From Streptomyces sp. NRRL F-6676 (GTDB lineage: Bacteria > Actinomycetota > Actinomycetes > Streptomycetales > Streptomycetaceae), in NCBI RefSeq assembly GCF_000725625.1, contig NZ_JOHS01000042.1, forward strand, positions 5,511-69,510: 64,000 nucleotides of DNA, written 5' to 3'. The translations under genes were made by a program, and so were the position numbers. Under the pieces are notes generated by a model that was not told where the DNA came from, made no database searches, and saw only the letters and a program-made list of their open reading frames with translations. Positions 24,285-33,351 of this stretch are shown here, one piece after another (position 1 is the first letter of the stretch; every line of letters begins with the position of its first letter).

Positions 24285-26762
24285 ATGACCACCGCACCAC
24301 ACCCGACCGCCGCCCCGCCGGTCGATCTCGCCAAGCCGGAAGCTGATGACCACGGCAAGCCGGCCACCCAGGAGATGCACTACGCCCGCGCCGAGCTCGC
24401 CCTGGCCCTTCCTGACCACCTCGCCCTGCGCGAAGTGCCGCTCACCCCGGATCCGCTCGAGGCCCTGGCCAACGCGGTAGCCGACGTCCGCGAGGACCTC
24501 GGCGAGAGCGCCGACGTCGTCCTGGACCTCGTTCCCGTCGCCCCGAACCGTGTCAGCAGCCGCCGCCGGCGCCTGCTGGCCCAGGCCCGCCGCAACCCCA
24601 CCGACGGGCCGGCCATACCCGGCATGCCGCAGCAGCGCGGCAACCGGTTCGGCTTCGACCTCGGCCAGGTGCTGTCCGAGATTGCCACCGAGATGAAGGG
24701 CAACCAGGGCGGCGGTGCCCGGCAACGGCAGCACCAGCAGCGCGCTCACCGCGTCACGGACATGAAGGCCGCCATGGGCAAGCTCGCCCCCGGCGCCGAG
24801 CCCGTCTTCTCCATGCAGTTGCTCGTCCGCACCCGCGCGCGCGACGAGTACCGGGCCCGGATGCTGCTGGACCAGGTCCTCGCTGCCCTGGAGCCGTGGT
24901 CCGGCGACAACCACCTGCGTCCCGTCGGGCTCCACCTCGGCGTCACCCGCCTCCGGGCGGACCACTGGCTCCACCGGCGCAAGTTCGACCGCCGTTTCGA
25001 GAGCGGGCTCTTCATGCCGCGTCGGCATTCCTGGGTGACCGCCCAGGAGATTGCCGGGCTGCTCAAGCCGCCCACCAAGCACAACATGGCCCCGAACATC
25101 GCCCGCTCGGGCGGAGTCGTCCCACCGCCGCCCGCAGCGCTCCCGACGTGGACAGGACAGCGAGGCCTGCTGCCCCTGGGGTGGGTGGCCAAGTCCGGCG
25201 GCGGGGAGCGCCTCGCCGGCGTCCCGCTGAAGTACCTGCTCTTCGCCCTGTTCCTCGGCAAGTCCGGCTTCGGCAAGACCGAGATGTCGCTCGTGCAGGC
25301 GATCGCGATCGCCCACGGCGGGTACGGCGTGCTCTTTCTCGACCCTCATGGTGACGGCTGGGTACGCGCTCGCCCCTACCTGGCCCACAAAGAACTGGCC
25401 GACCGGATCTGGGAGATCGACCTCACGAGCCCCGAGCTCGACAAGATGGTCGGCTCCTGGAACCCGCTGTCCATGGAACGCCGGCGCGAGTCCGAGATCC
25501 CCGACATCGTCCAGTACATCGTCACCGGCTTCGCCGCGGCCCTGAACTGGTCCGACTCCGCCGGACGTGCGAAGACCATCCTCACGCGTGCGGTCGAGTC
25601 ACTGGTGTACCTCTCCTGGCATGTCTGCCGCGCCGGCCGGCCCGACCTGGCCCCCACCGTCTTCCAGATCCGCACGATCCTCACCGATGCCGTCTGGCGC
25701 ACCAGCGTCTTGCCGTACCTGCCCAAGGACATCCGGGACTTCTGGGAAAACGTCTTCCCGGGCTACAGCAAGGAAGCCATCCCGGTCGTCACCAACATCA
25801 TCGAACGGCTCTCGTCCAGCAACGCGATCAAGGCGTTCCTCGGGTCAAGCCGGTCGACGTACGACATCCGGCACGCCATGGACACCGGGAAGATCGTTTT
25901 CGTCTGCCCCGCCGGCACCGGCGATGTCGACCGCATCATCAGCTCCCTGCTGATCTACGACCTCTTCCGGGCCGGCCTGTCACGGCGGGACACCCCGCCC
26001 GACCAGCGCCGCGACTTCTATACCTTCATCGACGAGCTGACCAGCGTGGACGGCGCCTCCAAGGGCACGCTCGCCCAGATCACCGAGCAACTGCGCAAGT
26101 ACAACGTGAAGCTGCTCGCCATGACGCAGATGGCGCAGCGGCTGAGCGCCACCACCCGGCAGGGACTGCTGCAGAACCTGTCCATCCTGTCGACGACCGC
26201 GTCCGACGTCGACGAGGCGACGCTGGTCACCCGCCGCTGGGGCAAGAAGGTTGCCCCCGACACGATCGTCCAGCTCAACCGGTACAGCTACGTGATGTCC
26301 GTGACCCTCGAAGGCGGCACGACCGACCCGTTCCGCGTCCGCGGTGCCTCGGTGGAGGACCTTTACGGCGACTACTACCGGCCGCAGAACGAGAAACTCC
26401 TGACGCAGGCCATCGACGAGAACCTCCAGCGCCGCTCAGTCCGCGACATCCTCACCGACCTGCGCCGACTGGACCCGCGGCTGCGCCGGTTCCTCGTCAC
26501 CCTCCCCGTCCCGCCGGACGACGACGAGCCCGCCGCCGCCGATCTGCCGGCCGACGAGCCCGAATCCGACGAGACCGCACCGCGCGACCCCGAAGGGCCG
26601 GACGGACCGGCCGGCGGCACTGCGTCCGGTGGCGGGGAGGCCAAGCCGCGCGTCCACGACAGCGAAGGCACCGTCATCAGCGGTGGGCCGGACCCGGCCG
26701 ATGAAGCCCACGACAACGTCCACCCGATCAACCCCCACCAGAACCAGTCGAGGATCGGATGA
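24285..26762 (+). CDS. Conjugative coupling ATPase (VirD4/TraG-HerA type)
   Basis: The protein has 825 residues. The N-terminal 320 residues resemble the N-domain of actinobacterial ATP-binding transfer proteins. Walker A is GKSGFGKTEMS near residue 326, followed by a conserved DPHGDGW stretch. Walker B is YTFIDELTSVDG near residue 581. A conserved arginine-finger-like segment (VTRRWGKKVAPDTIV) lies near 650. No N-terminal membrane helix is seen, so membrane attachment would need a partner such as the small protein just upstream. The last 80 residues are acidic. Coupling ATPases bring the relaxase-DNA complex to the channel. The stop overlaps the replication-relaxation gene (ATGA). Confidence 0.87.
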   Translation: MTTAPHPTAAPPVDLAKPEADDHGKPATQEMHYARAELALALPDHLALREVPLTPDPLEALANAVADVREDLGESADVVLDLVPVAPNRVSSRRRRLLAQARRNPTDGPAIPGMPQQRGNRFGFDLGQVLSEIATEMKGNQGGGARQRQHQQRAHRVTDMKAAMGKLAPGAEPVFSMQLLVRTRARDEYRARMLLDQVLAALEPWSGDNHLRPVGLHLGVTRLRADHWLHRRKFDRRFESGLFMPRRHSWVTAQEIAGLLKPPTKHNMAPNIARSGGVVPPPPAALPTWTGQRGLLPLGWVAKSGGGERLAGVPLKYLLFALFLGKSGFGKTEMSLVQAIAIAHGGYGVLFLDPHGDGWVRARPYLAHKELADRIWEIDLTSPELDKMVGSWNPLSMERRRESEIPDIVQYIVTGFAAALNWSDSAGRAKTILTRAVESLVYLSWHVCRAGRPDLAPTVFQIRTILTDAVWRTSVLPYLPKDIRDFWENVFPGYSKEAIPVVTNIIERLSSSNAIKAFLGSSRSTYDIRHAMDTGKIVFVCPAGTGDVDRIISSLLIYDLFRAGLSRRDTPPDQRRDFYTFIDELTSVDGASKGTLAQITEQLRKYNVKLLAMTQMAQRLSATTRQGLLQNLSILSTTASDVDEATLVTRRWGKKVAPDTIVQLNRYSYVMSVTLEGGTTDPFRVRGASVEDLYGDYYRPQNEKLLTQAIDENLQRRSVRDILTDLRRLDPRLRRFLVTLPVPPDDDEPAAADLPADEPESDETAPRDPEGPDGPAGGTASGGGEAKPRVHDSEGTVISGGPDPADEAHDNVHPINPHQNQSRIG

Positions 26763-27775
26763 ACCTGCCCCCTGTCGAAGCGACCGCCGCGGCAGCGCTC
26801 ACGCGCAGTTTCCACGCGATCAGCGGCGAGGTTTTGGAGCTGCTGTACCAGCACCGGGTGCTCTCCACTCAGCAACTGCACGTGCTGCTCACCCCGCCCG
26901 AGAAGCGACCGGCCCGCCCCGTGTACCTGCGTCGGCAGCTCGGCGAGCTCCACAAGGCAGGGTTGGTCGGGCGGATCCGGGCGAAGGGGCCCGGTGGCCG
27001 CGGGCGGCTACAGAGCCAGCCGTTCCTGTGGTTTCTGACCGAAGCCGGTGCCGAGTCCGTGGAGGAGGCCGGTGAGCTGCCCCCGCGGCCATACCGGGTG
27101 ACGCCCGAGTCCGTCGCCGGTGCTCGCCAGGCGCACACGCTGGGTGTGAACGAAGTCGGCATCGCTTTCGTCGAGTGGGCTCGCCGACTGGGGCACGAGT
27201 GTGGGCCGCTGGACTGGACCCCTGAGGTCGCCAACCGGATCCGCGACGGTCAGCGTCGATTCGAGGACGACCACGTCATCAGCGACGCCGTCCTCAACTA
27301 CGTACACGTAGAGCGTGGCGGCCGCCGGACGATGCTCAGCTTCTTCGTCGAGTTCGACCGTGCCACGATGACCTCCGCGCGGCTCGCCGCGAAGCTCGAA
27401 GCGTACGGCCGGCTGTACGAGTACGTTCCACAGAGCGCGGACCGCGCTCGCCGGACCTCGAACGCGACCCGGCCAGCGTGGATGTACAACTATCCGGTCT
27501 TTCCCCGCGTCCTGGTGGTCCTCGACGCGGCGCCCCCGAAGGCCGGGGAGCCGGACCGGCGGGCCCAGCGCCTTGCCGCCCGTACCGAAGACCTGTACGC
27601 GCGCGCCGGCGCGGACGTCCGTCTCAGCCGGCTGAAGGGCGACATCAACATCGGCGTCACCACCCTGCAGCAGCTCCAGGAGCACGGGCCGCTCGCCCCG
27701 ATCTTCACCCCGTTGCTGCGTGGCACGCCGTCCGCCCGCCCCGCCCCCACCGACCTCTACCTCGCCTCGAAGTGA
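26759..27775 (+). CDS. Replication-relaxation family protein, candidate relaxase or relaxosome protein
   Basis: The protein has 338 residues. An N-terminal winged helix (residues 20-75: LELLYQHRVLSTQQLHVLL, then RRQLGELHKAGLVGRI and a FLWFLTEAG strand) is followed by an alpha/beta domain with ISDAVLNYV and FFVEFDRATMTSARLAAKLEAYGRLY. This is the Replic_Relax pattern, resembling restriction-endonuclease-like folds. Members occur on actinobacterial plasmids next to coupling ATPases, as here, with overlap of start and stop. No classical MobA/TraI-type relaxase is present in the window, so this is the prime candidate for DNA processing at the transfer origin. Confidence 0.8.
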   Translation: MNLPPVEATAAAALTRSFHAISGEVLELLYQHRVLSTQQLHVLLTPPEKRPARPVYLRRQLGELHKAGLVGRIRAKGPGGRGRLQSQPFLWFLTEAGAESVEEAGELPPRPYRVTPESVAGARQAHTLGVNEVGIAFVEWARRLGHECGPLDWTPEVANRIRDGQRRFEDDHVISDAVLNYVHVERGGRRTMLSFFVEFDRATMTSARLAAKLEAYGRLYEYVPQSADRARRTSNATRPAWMYNYPVFPRVLVVLDAAPPKAGEPDRRAQRLAARTEDLYARAGADVRLSRLKGDINIGVTTLQQLQEHGPLAPIFTPLLRGTPSARPAPTDLYLASK

Positions 27776-27811
27776 CCGGCCGCTCCCCGCGGTCTTGAAG
27801 GAAGCAGCGCC

Positions 27812-29152
27812 ATGACCAGTACCTCGCTCGAGGTCCCGCCCGACGGCGGGAGCATGATCCGGCTCACCGAGATCCTGCACCGCAGCGTCAAGCTGCGGCA
27901 GCGGCGATTCGAGATGCTGCCGCTGCGCGGCCAGGGCGCGCCCTTCACCGAGCCCCACGCCCGCAACCCCTCCGACTCCTTGCCGCCGTCCGAACTCGCC
28001 GACTTGATCTCCTCCATGTCCGTCATCGGCCTCTTGGAGCCGGTCCTGGCCGAGGAGATCGTCGTCGACGGCAAGGCGCCGACGATCCGCCTGGTCACCG
28101 GGGAGCGCCGCCTGCGCGCCATGCGCTGGGGCGCCGTTAACAGACCGGACAACCCGCACTTCCAGGCCCTGCCGGCTGTGGTCTGCCCGGGCCCGTTGTC
28201 CGAGGAGGAGCGCCACATGTGGCGCTTCGTCGAGAACTTCGCCCGCGAGCCCCTCCGCCCCGGGGAGCAGGCCGCCGCGTTGCTGTACCAGCGGTGCGCC
28301 ATTCTCGTCGGCAAGCTCCTCAAGGCCGGCAAGCCCGTGCCACAGGAGGTTTACGCGATCCCCGACCCGGCCGAGCGGTTCCTTGCCCTGGAGAAGATTC
28401 GCGGCACCGACAGTTCCTGCGCCGCCCCCTGGAGCGAGGTGCTGGACCGCCTCGGGCTGCAGCTCAACGAACGCAAGGCCAGCGAGCTCGTACGTGCCTT
28501 CCGCGCGCTGCCCCGGGACCTCACCGAGGCGATGGACGAAGCCGCGATCCGTCTGAACACCCGGATCCGGTTCGCCGAGCTCCGCAACGGCCGGGCACAG
28601 GCTGCAGAGGGCATCTGGGCCGCCTTGAAGTCCTCCAAGCGGCTCCACCTGCTGCCGACCGCCGTGAACGTCGGCCTGGAGGACCCCGACCTCGGACCAG
28701 AAGAGATCATCGCCGAAGCTGAAGAGCGGCAGGACACGGCGAACGCCGGCCGCCGGGCCAAGCTCACCCGGGTGCCCACGCAGACGGAGGACCAGGCGGA
28801 ACCCGAAGACGGCGAGGGCGTTGGAGATCCCTCGGCACTCGGCCCAAGCACGGTGCCAGAGGTCACACAGCCCGGCGATCCGTTGGCGCCCGCGGCGCCA
28901 GCAGCGGCCGCAGATGCGATGCCCGCCGACGGGCCCCCGCGTCGACCGGCTGTGGAGTCGAACACGATCCGCACCGCGCTGGACGGGATCCGGGGGCTGC
29001 TGGCCGAGGTCCGGGCCGGCAAGGAGATCGCGCGGTACGACCGTGGCTCGCTGCTCCTCGCCCTGCGCGAACTCAGTACCCACCTCGACGACGCCCCCAT
29101 CGACGGCGCGACGGACCACGATGCAATCAGCGAAGGAAGCGAAGCAGCATGA
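27812..29152 (+). CDS. ParB-like partition/DNA-binding protein
   Basis: The protein has 446 residues, with ATG 27812 after GAAGGAAGCAG. The ParB/Srx N-terminal domain runs from about residues 25 to 150. It contains SDLPPSELADLISSM-like text, VIGLLEPVLAEEIV and the ParB box RLVTGERRLRAMRWG at about residues 93-107. A helix-turn-helix-rich region follows at 150-280 (EEERHMWRFVENFAREPLRPGEQAAALLY). The C-terminal 150 residues are acidic linker plus a short helical end, presumably for dimerisation. No ParA is present in the window. It is translated together with the downstream DUF4417-like gene (ATGA overlap). Confidence 0.85.
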   Translation: MTSTSLEVPPDGGSMIRLTEILHRSVKLRQRRFEMLPLRGQGAPFTEPHARNPSDSLPPSELADLISSMSVIGLLEPVLAEEIVVDGKAPTIRLVTGERRLRAMRWGAVNRPDNPHFQALPAVVCPGPLSEEERHMWRFVENFAREPLRPGEQAAALLYQRCAILVGKLLKAGKPVPQEVYAIPDPAERFLALEKIRGTDSSCAAPWSEVLDRLGLQLNERKASELVRAFRALPRDLTEAMDEAAIRLNTRIRFAELRNGRAQAAEGIWAALKSSKRLHLLPTAVNVGLEDPDLGPEEIIAEAEERQDTANAGRRAKLTRVPTQTEDQAEPEDGEGVGDPSALGPSTVPEVTQPGDPLAPAAPAAAADAMPADGPPRRPAVESNTIRTALDGIRGLLAEVRAGKEIARYDRGSLLLALRELSTHLDDAPIDGATDHDAISEGSEAA

Positions 29153-30264
29153 CCAGTGTCTCCCTGCCCATCCCGACCGTCGGCGTGCCCCTTCCGGGCC
29201 GCGGCTGCGACTGCAACAGCTGCGCCTTCTACGCCGGACCCGACGGCCGGGGAGGCCCGGCGACCGTTGAGCCCCTGTGCACCGGCCAGAACTCGGACTG
29301 CCGGTTCTGCGGGTGCTCGGCGGCCGAGGCGGACGCGCCGGCGAACGCGTGCGTGACCCGCAAGTGCCCAATCCGGTGCGGGAGCCGTACCGACATAGCC
29401 GGGTGGATGGCCGACGTGGGCGGCACCCTGACGTTCGACGACATCAGCGTCGACAGCACGCTGCCCGACGGCCTGCCATCCTTCATCCCCATGACCGACG
29501 GCTCCGCGGTCACCAAGCTCGACGCCAGCCTGAACTGGCCGGCCTACGGCGTCGGACTGCGACGCGTGTTCTCGCCCGACACCCACACGCTCTACAAGCG
29601 CTTCACCGAGCAGACCGCCCGCCAGGCCCTGGCGCTCGGGGACCACCAGAAGGCCGTGCTGGTCGGCTACGGCGAGGACCCGCTCGTCGAAGCCTTCTGG
29701 ACTCGCCGCGGACGCGACAGGCTCGTCGAACGCATCGCGGAGCAGGAATGGGACCTGGTGCTCTCCTGCAACTACTCGATCTATGGCGACTGGCCGCGGA
29801 CGGAGCACCTGCTCAACATGCGCCGATCTCTCCTGCTCGCGCAGGAGTTCGCCGAGGCCGGTGTGAACGTCGTGCCGAACGTGTACTGGTTCCGGCTCGA
29901 GGATCTCCAGCGCTACCTCTCGTGGATCGAGGACACCCAGCCGGCCGCCATTGCCATCAACGTGCAGACCGTCCGTGACAACGCCGACTGGGACAGCTGG
30001 GAGCGGCCCGGCCTGCACTGGCTTGCCGAGAACCTTCCCGAGGACCTGCCGGTCATCCTCACCGGCCTGTCCCGGGCCAACCGGATCGCCGAGATGGTCC
30101 AGATCTTCGGCTCCCGGCTGACGCTGATCTCCCAGAACCCGCACCAGTACGCCCTGCACGGCGCGATCATGACCCCCAACGGCCGCGAGGACGTCCATGC
30201 CCGGACCGAGGATGCCTTCGCCGCGACGGTCCAGTACATGGCCTCGCTCCTGCCGAGCCGCTGA
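29149..30264 (+). CDS. DUF4417-like protein with cysteine-rich N-terminus
   Basis: The protein has 371 residues. The first 80 residues contain eleven cysteines in CxC and CxxC arrangements (GCDCNSCAFYAG, CRFCGC, CPIRCGS), suggesting bound zinc or an iron-sulfur cluster. The rest resembles DUF4417 proteins found on phages and plasmids, with YGDWPRTEHLLNMRRSLLLAQ, VNVVPNVYWFRLEDL and AINVQTVRD, consistent with a TIM-barrel-like fold. The enzymatic role is unknown. It ends the transfer operon and is coupled to ParB. Confidence 0.7.
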   Translation: MTSVSLPIPTVGVPLPGRGCDCNSCAFYAGPDGRGGPATVEPLCTGQNSDCRFCGCSAAEADAPANACVTRKCPIRCGSRTDIAGWMADVGGTLTFDDISVDSTLPDGLPSFIPMTDGSAVTKLDASLNWPAYGVGLRRVFSPDTHTLYKRFTEQTARQALALGDHQKAVLVGYGEDPLVEAFWTRRGRDRLVERIAEQEWDLVLSCNYSIYGDWPRTEHLLNMRRSLLLAQEFAEAGVNVVPNVYWFRLEDLQRYLSWIEDTQPAAIAINVQTVRDNADWDSWERPGLHWLAENLPEDLPVILTGLSRANRIAEMVQIFGSRLTLISQNPHQYALHGAIMTPNGREDVHARTEDAFAATVQYMASLLPSR

Positions 30265-30265
30265 A

Positions 30266-30326
30266 ACTTCTTCGCCCGCACTGTCACACCGGCGGCTCCT
30301 CCCACACCTGTAGCAGGTGAAGCGAC
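30266..30326 (+). promoter_or_regulatory. GTCACACCG/CACCTGTAGCAGGTG element, copy 4 (before kinase operon)
   Basis: GTCACACCG starts at 30283 and TAG of the perfect dyad CACCTG-TAG-CAGGTG at 30311, again 28 bases apart, 33 bases before the first gene of the kinase/ADP-ribosyltransferase-like operon. Confidence 0.7.
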
Positions 30327-30343
30327 CTTTGGGAGGAGCCCCC

Positions 30344-30745
30344 GTGAACACCGAACCCAACCCCACCATCGCCGAGACCGCGGAGCTGTCGACGGCCGCT
30401 CCGGCCTGGCGACTGTGGATTCTGCTCGTTTGGCACCCCACCCTCGGCCTCCCCGTCGATCCCGTCGCCGTGCTCGGCCTCGACGAGAGCCGACAGCCGG
30501 CCGAGCGTGTCGTGCGCTGGGTGCCCCTCGTCTACGAACAGGCCGACCCCTGGCGCGAGCGCCTGGGCCAGACCACCACCAGCGAGGACATCGAGCGCTG
30601 GATCGCGCACTCCGGCGGCGCGTGCTCGCTCGAGCCGGCCGACGTCCCGGAAGGCGCGCTCGACCTCACACACGCAGCCGACCTCGTTCTTGACGAACTG
30701 CTCGCCGAGGTCATCCCTGCGCTCCCGCCGCGGGGTGACGGCTGA
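30344..30745 (+). CDS. 133-aa protein at the head of the kinase operon
   Basis: Starts at GTG 30344 after GGGAGGAG. It is acidic, with RLWILLVWHPTLGLPVDPVAVLGL and ERVVRWVPLVYEQADPW, followed by a helical end (AADLVLDELLAEVIPAL). There is no membrane segment or known motif. Its stop and the next ATG overlap as TGATG, so it is stoichiometrically linked to the kinase-domain protein. It could be a chaperone or immunity partner of that large protein, which is inference. Confidence 0.75.
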   Translation: MNTEPNPTIAETAELSTAAPAWRLWILLVWHPTLGLPVDPVAVLGLDESRQPAERVVRWVPLVYEQADPWRERLGQTTTSEDIERWIAHSGGACSLEPADVPEGALDLTHAADLVLDELLAEVIPALPPRGDG

Positions 30746-33351
30746 TGGGCACGGGCAGCAAGTCCTCCCACGCCTCCTACGCGGTGGGCCCCACCACGGC
30801 GTCCGAAGCAGACGACGTAGTGGCCGAAGCGCCAGCGCAGGCGATGTCCGAGGAAGAAGTCCAAGCCAAGGCCGACCTCCTGATGGCAATGAACCTCATG
30901 GAGGAGATCGCCGACCCTCCATTCGCCATCGACTTCGAGGACGCAGTCCCGACCGACCCGGTGGAGCGGTACGACCTCTTCGTCGGCCAGGTCGAGCAGG
31001 CTCAGGAAGCCATCGAGAAGCTGAAGGAAGCAGGCGCCTCCGAGGAGGAGATCGAGGCCCACACCAAGGCGCTCAAGGCGCAGACGCTCGCGTACCTGAA
31101 CTCGCTCGACGAGGATGACCTGCGCGAGATCGCCGAGGCCAAGGGCTTCGAGCACCCTGCGCTGGTGGGCCTGTCCGGCAAGGGCCAGCATCCCCTGGTC
31201 CACTGGCTCGACCCCGCGTACCCGGGCGACATCCCGTCCAAGGAGAAGATCCAGGCCGCGGCGCTCAACCGGTACAACGAGTTGCTCGCGGGCAAGACGG
31301 TCGGCGGAATGACGCTCGCCGACCTGCACGAGATCGAGGGCACCGAGCCGCCCCTCAGTGGCGGCGCGTGGAAGGCCACGCCGGACGACGTCGCGGCCTC
31401 CGCCCAGGCAGTAACCGCGTCGATCGACGCCTGGAACGAGGCGTCGAAGACCTACGGGCCCCAGTGGCAGGAACAGCGGGCCGAGGCCCTGCAAACGATG
31501 CTCGCGGCCGAGCAGAAGCTGGCCTCAGCCGACTGTCCTGAGCTCGGCGAGGACCTGGCGAAGACCAAGGCCGAGGCCAAGTTGGCGGTCGATGAGGTTC
31601 TCACGCACACGTACATGCACCCGAAGGTGGTCCAGCCCTCGGTGCAGGAGGCTCTCGCCTCGGGCCAGCTGAGCGAGACCGAGGCGATGCATCTCGGCGG
31701 CCACCAGCTTGTGGCTCTGATGCGGCCGAACACGCCCGAGAGCGAAGTGGAGTCGCTGAAGGCCCTGGCGGTCAAGCGGCAGGAGCAGCTGGCGAACCTC
31801 GACGCCGGCTACGCCGCTCACATTGCGATGGCTCCCGAGGGCGGGCAGCCGTTGAACCTGCCGTCGGCTGGCGACCCGGGCGCGCCGCAGGCGATCGCCG
31901 CGTGGGCGAAGAACGCCGGCGACGTCCAGGACATGCAGATGGACGTGAAGGGCTGGTACGCCTACACCCAGCAGGGGGGCGCCAGCGACACCCCGTACGC
32001 CGAGCACCCGGCCCTGGGACCGGGGAAGCACCTCCACTCTGGCGATCTGACGAGCGACTTCAAGGCGTGGGCCGCGAAGCAGAAGCTCTCCGACCTGCGC
32101 GCCGTCGCGGCCGAGCTGGGCATGGACAACAACGCCAAGGCCACACGGGCCCAGGTCCAGAACTACATCGCCGCGAGCTTCAACAAGAAGTACGACCAGC
32201 AGGCCATCAAGGACAAGGTCACCGCGGACGTCGCCAAGAAGGAGGCGGCCAAGGCCGCCAAGGCAGCGGGCGCGGCGGCGCCTGCGGCGAAGCCCGATGC
32301 GGGTTTGGCCTCCGACGAGGCGGTCCAAGCCCTGGCGAGCAAACTGCCATCGAACAGCACCGGCGCCAAGGCGAAGCCAGCGAAGGCCCCAAAGCCGGGG
32401 TCGTTCAACGCCAACGTCCAGGCCATGATGGCAGCGGTACAGCACGCCAAGGCGACCAGTCAGGACCTGCCGGCCCGTGTCGACGCCAAGGAGGTCGCGA
32501 GCTGGAACTTCGGGTCTGGCACCAAGGCGTCGAACCTGGGCGGCACGTACGCCAAAACCGTCCATGTTGGCCCTGACGGCTCGCAGTGGATGTTCAAGGC
32601 CGACCACAACCACGGCGGTGCTCTGGGGCACACCGAAGCCGCCGCGTCTCACGTCCTGTCGCTGGGCGGCGTACCGGCAGTGCCGGTGTACCACCACAAG
32701 AAGGCCGACGGCACGGCTGGCTCCATCCAGCCGCTACTCAAGGATGCCAAGCCGTTCACGTCCAGCCCGAGCCAGTGGACTCAGTTCCAGGTCGACGCGA
32801 TCGTCCGGTCGCACGTCGGGTCGTGGCTCGTCGGCGAGCACGACGGTCACCAGGACAACTGGCTGGCCACGCCCTCCGGCGGGCTCGTGCAGATCGACCG
32901 CGGCCAGGCCTTCAAGCACTTCGGCGCCGACAAGCTGTCGGTCGACTACGCCCCCAGCGGCGGAGGCGGGTTCACCCCCGTCCACCAGAAGCTCTACCAG
33001 GCGGCCCTGGGCGGTGGTCTCGCCAACGGGGTCAAGATCAACCCGGCTGCCGCACACCCGGTGATCAAGAAATTCGAGTCCATGCCGGACGCGCAGCTGC
33101 GCTCCATCCTGCATTCCACCGCCCACGAGGGCGCCAAGGCCGGCGTGGCGTGGGTGCCGCACATGCGCAGCCGAGCGGCCAAGGCCCTGAAGATCCCGCA
33201 GTCCCAGGTCACGCACGACCAGATCGCCACGGCGTTCCTCGACCACGCCGTAGAGAGGAAGAACAACTTGCGCCAGAACTTCTCCGACTTCTTCGTCAAG
33301 CAGCTGGGCCTCCCCTCAGGCGCCTCCCTCAAGCACGGCGGTGGTAACTGA
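30745..33351 (+). CDS. Large protein with N-terminal tag and PI3K/HipA-like kinase domain
   Basis: The protein has 868 residues. It opens with MGTGSKSSHASYAVGPT, a tag nearly identical to that of the next protein. Residues 30-560 are acidic, helical and coiled-coil-rich with Ala/Lys linkers. Residues 590-780 carry a phosphoinositide-kinase/HipA-type catalytic pattern: a lysine strand (WMFKADHNHGG) near 613, GEHDGHQDNWL near 700 (catalytic Asp and Asn) and GGLVQIDRGQAF near 714 (metal-binding Asp). The last 80 residues are helical. The substrate is unknown. It could modify proteins in the donor or, if exported by the conjugation channel, in the recipient. Confidence 0.75.
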   Translation: MGTGSKSSHASYAVGPTTASEADDVVAEAPAQAMSEEEVQAKADLLMAMNLMEEIADPPFAIDFEDAVPTDPVERYDLFVGQVEQAQEAIEKLKEAGASEEEIEAHTKALKAQTLAYLNSLDEDDLREIAEAKGFEHPALVGLSGKGQHPLVHWLDPAYPGDIPSKEKIQAAALNRYNELLAGKTVGGMTLADLHEIEGTEPPLSGGAWKATPDDVAASAQAVTASIDAWNEASKTYGPQWQEQRAEALQTMLAAEQKLASADCPELGEDLAKTKAEAKLAVDEVLTHTYMHPKVVQPSVQEALASGQLSETEAMHLGGHQLVALMRPNTPESEVESLKALAVKRQEQLANLDAGYAAHIAMAPEGGQPLNLPSAGDPGAPQAIAAWAKNAGDVQDMQMDVKGWYAYTQQGGASDTPYAEHPALGPGKHLHSGDLTSDFKAWAAKQKLSDLRAVAAELGMDNNAKATRAQVQNYIAASFNKKYDQQAIKDKVTADVAKKEAAKAAKAAGAAAPAAKPDAGLASDEAVQALASKLPSNSTGAKAKPAKAPKPGSFNANVQAMMAAVQHAKATSQDLPARVDAKEVASWNFGSGTKASNLGGTYAKTVHVGPDGSQWMFKADHNHGGALGHTEAAASHVLSLGGVPAVPVYHHKKADGTAGSIQPLLKDAKPFTSSPSQWTQFQVDAIVRSHVGSWLVGEHDGHQDNWLATPSGGLVQIDRGQAFKHFGADKLSVDYAPSGGGGFTPVHQKLYQAALGGGLANGVKINPAAAHPVIKKFESMPDAQLRSILHSTAHEGAKAGVAWVPHMRSRAAKALKIPQSQVTHDQIATAFLDHAVERKNNLRQNFSDFFVKQLGLPSGASLKHGGGN

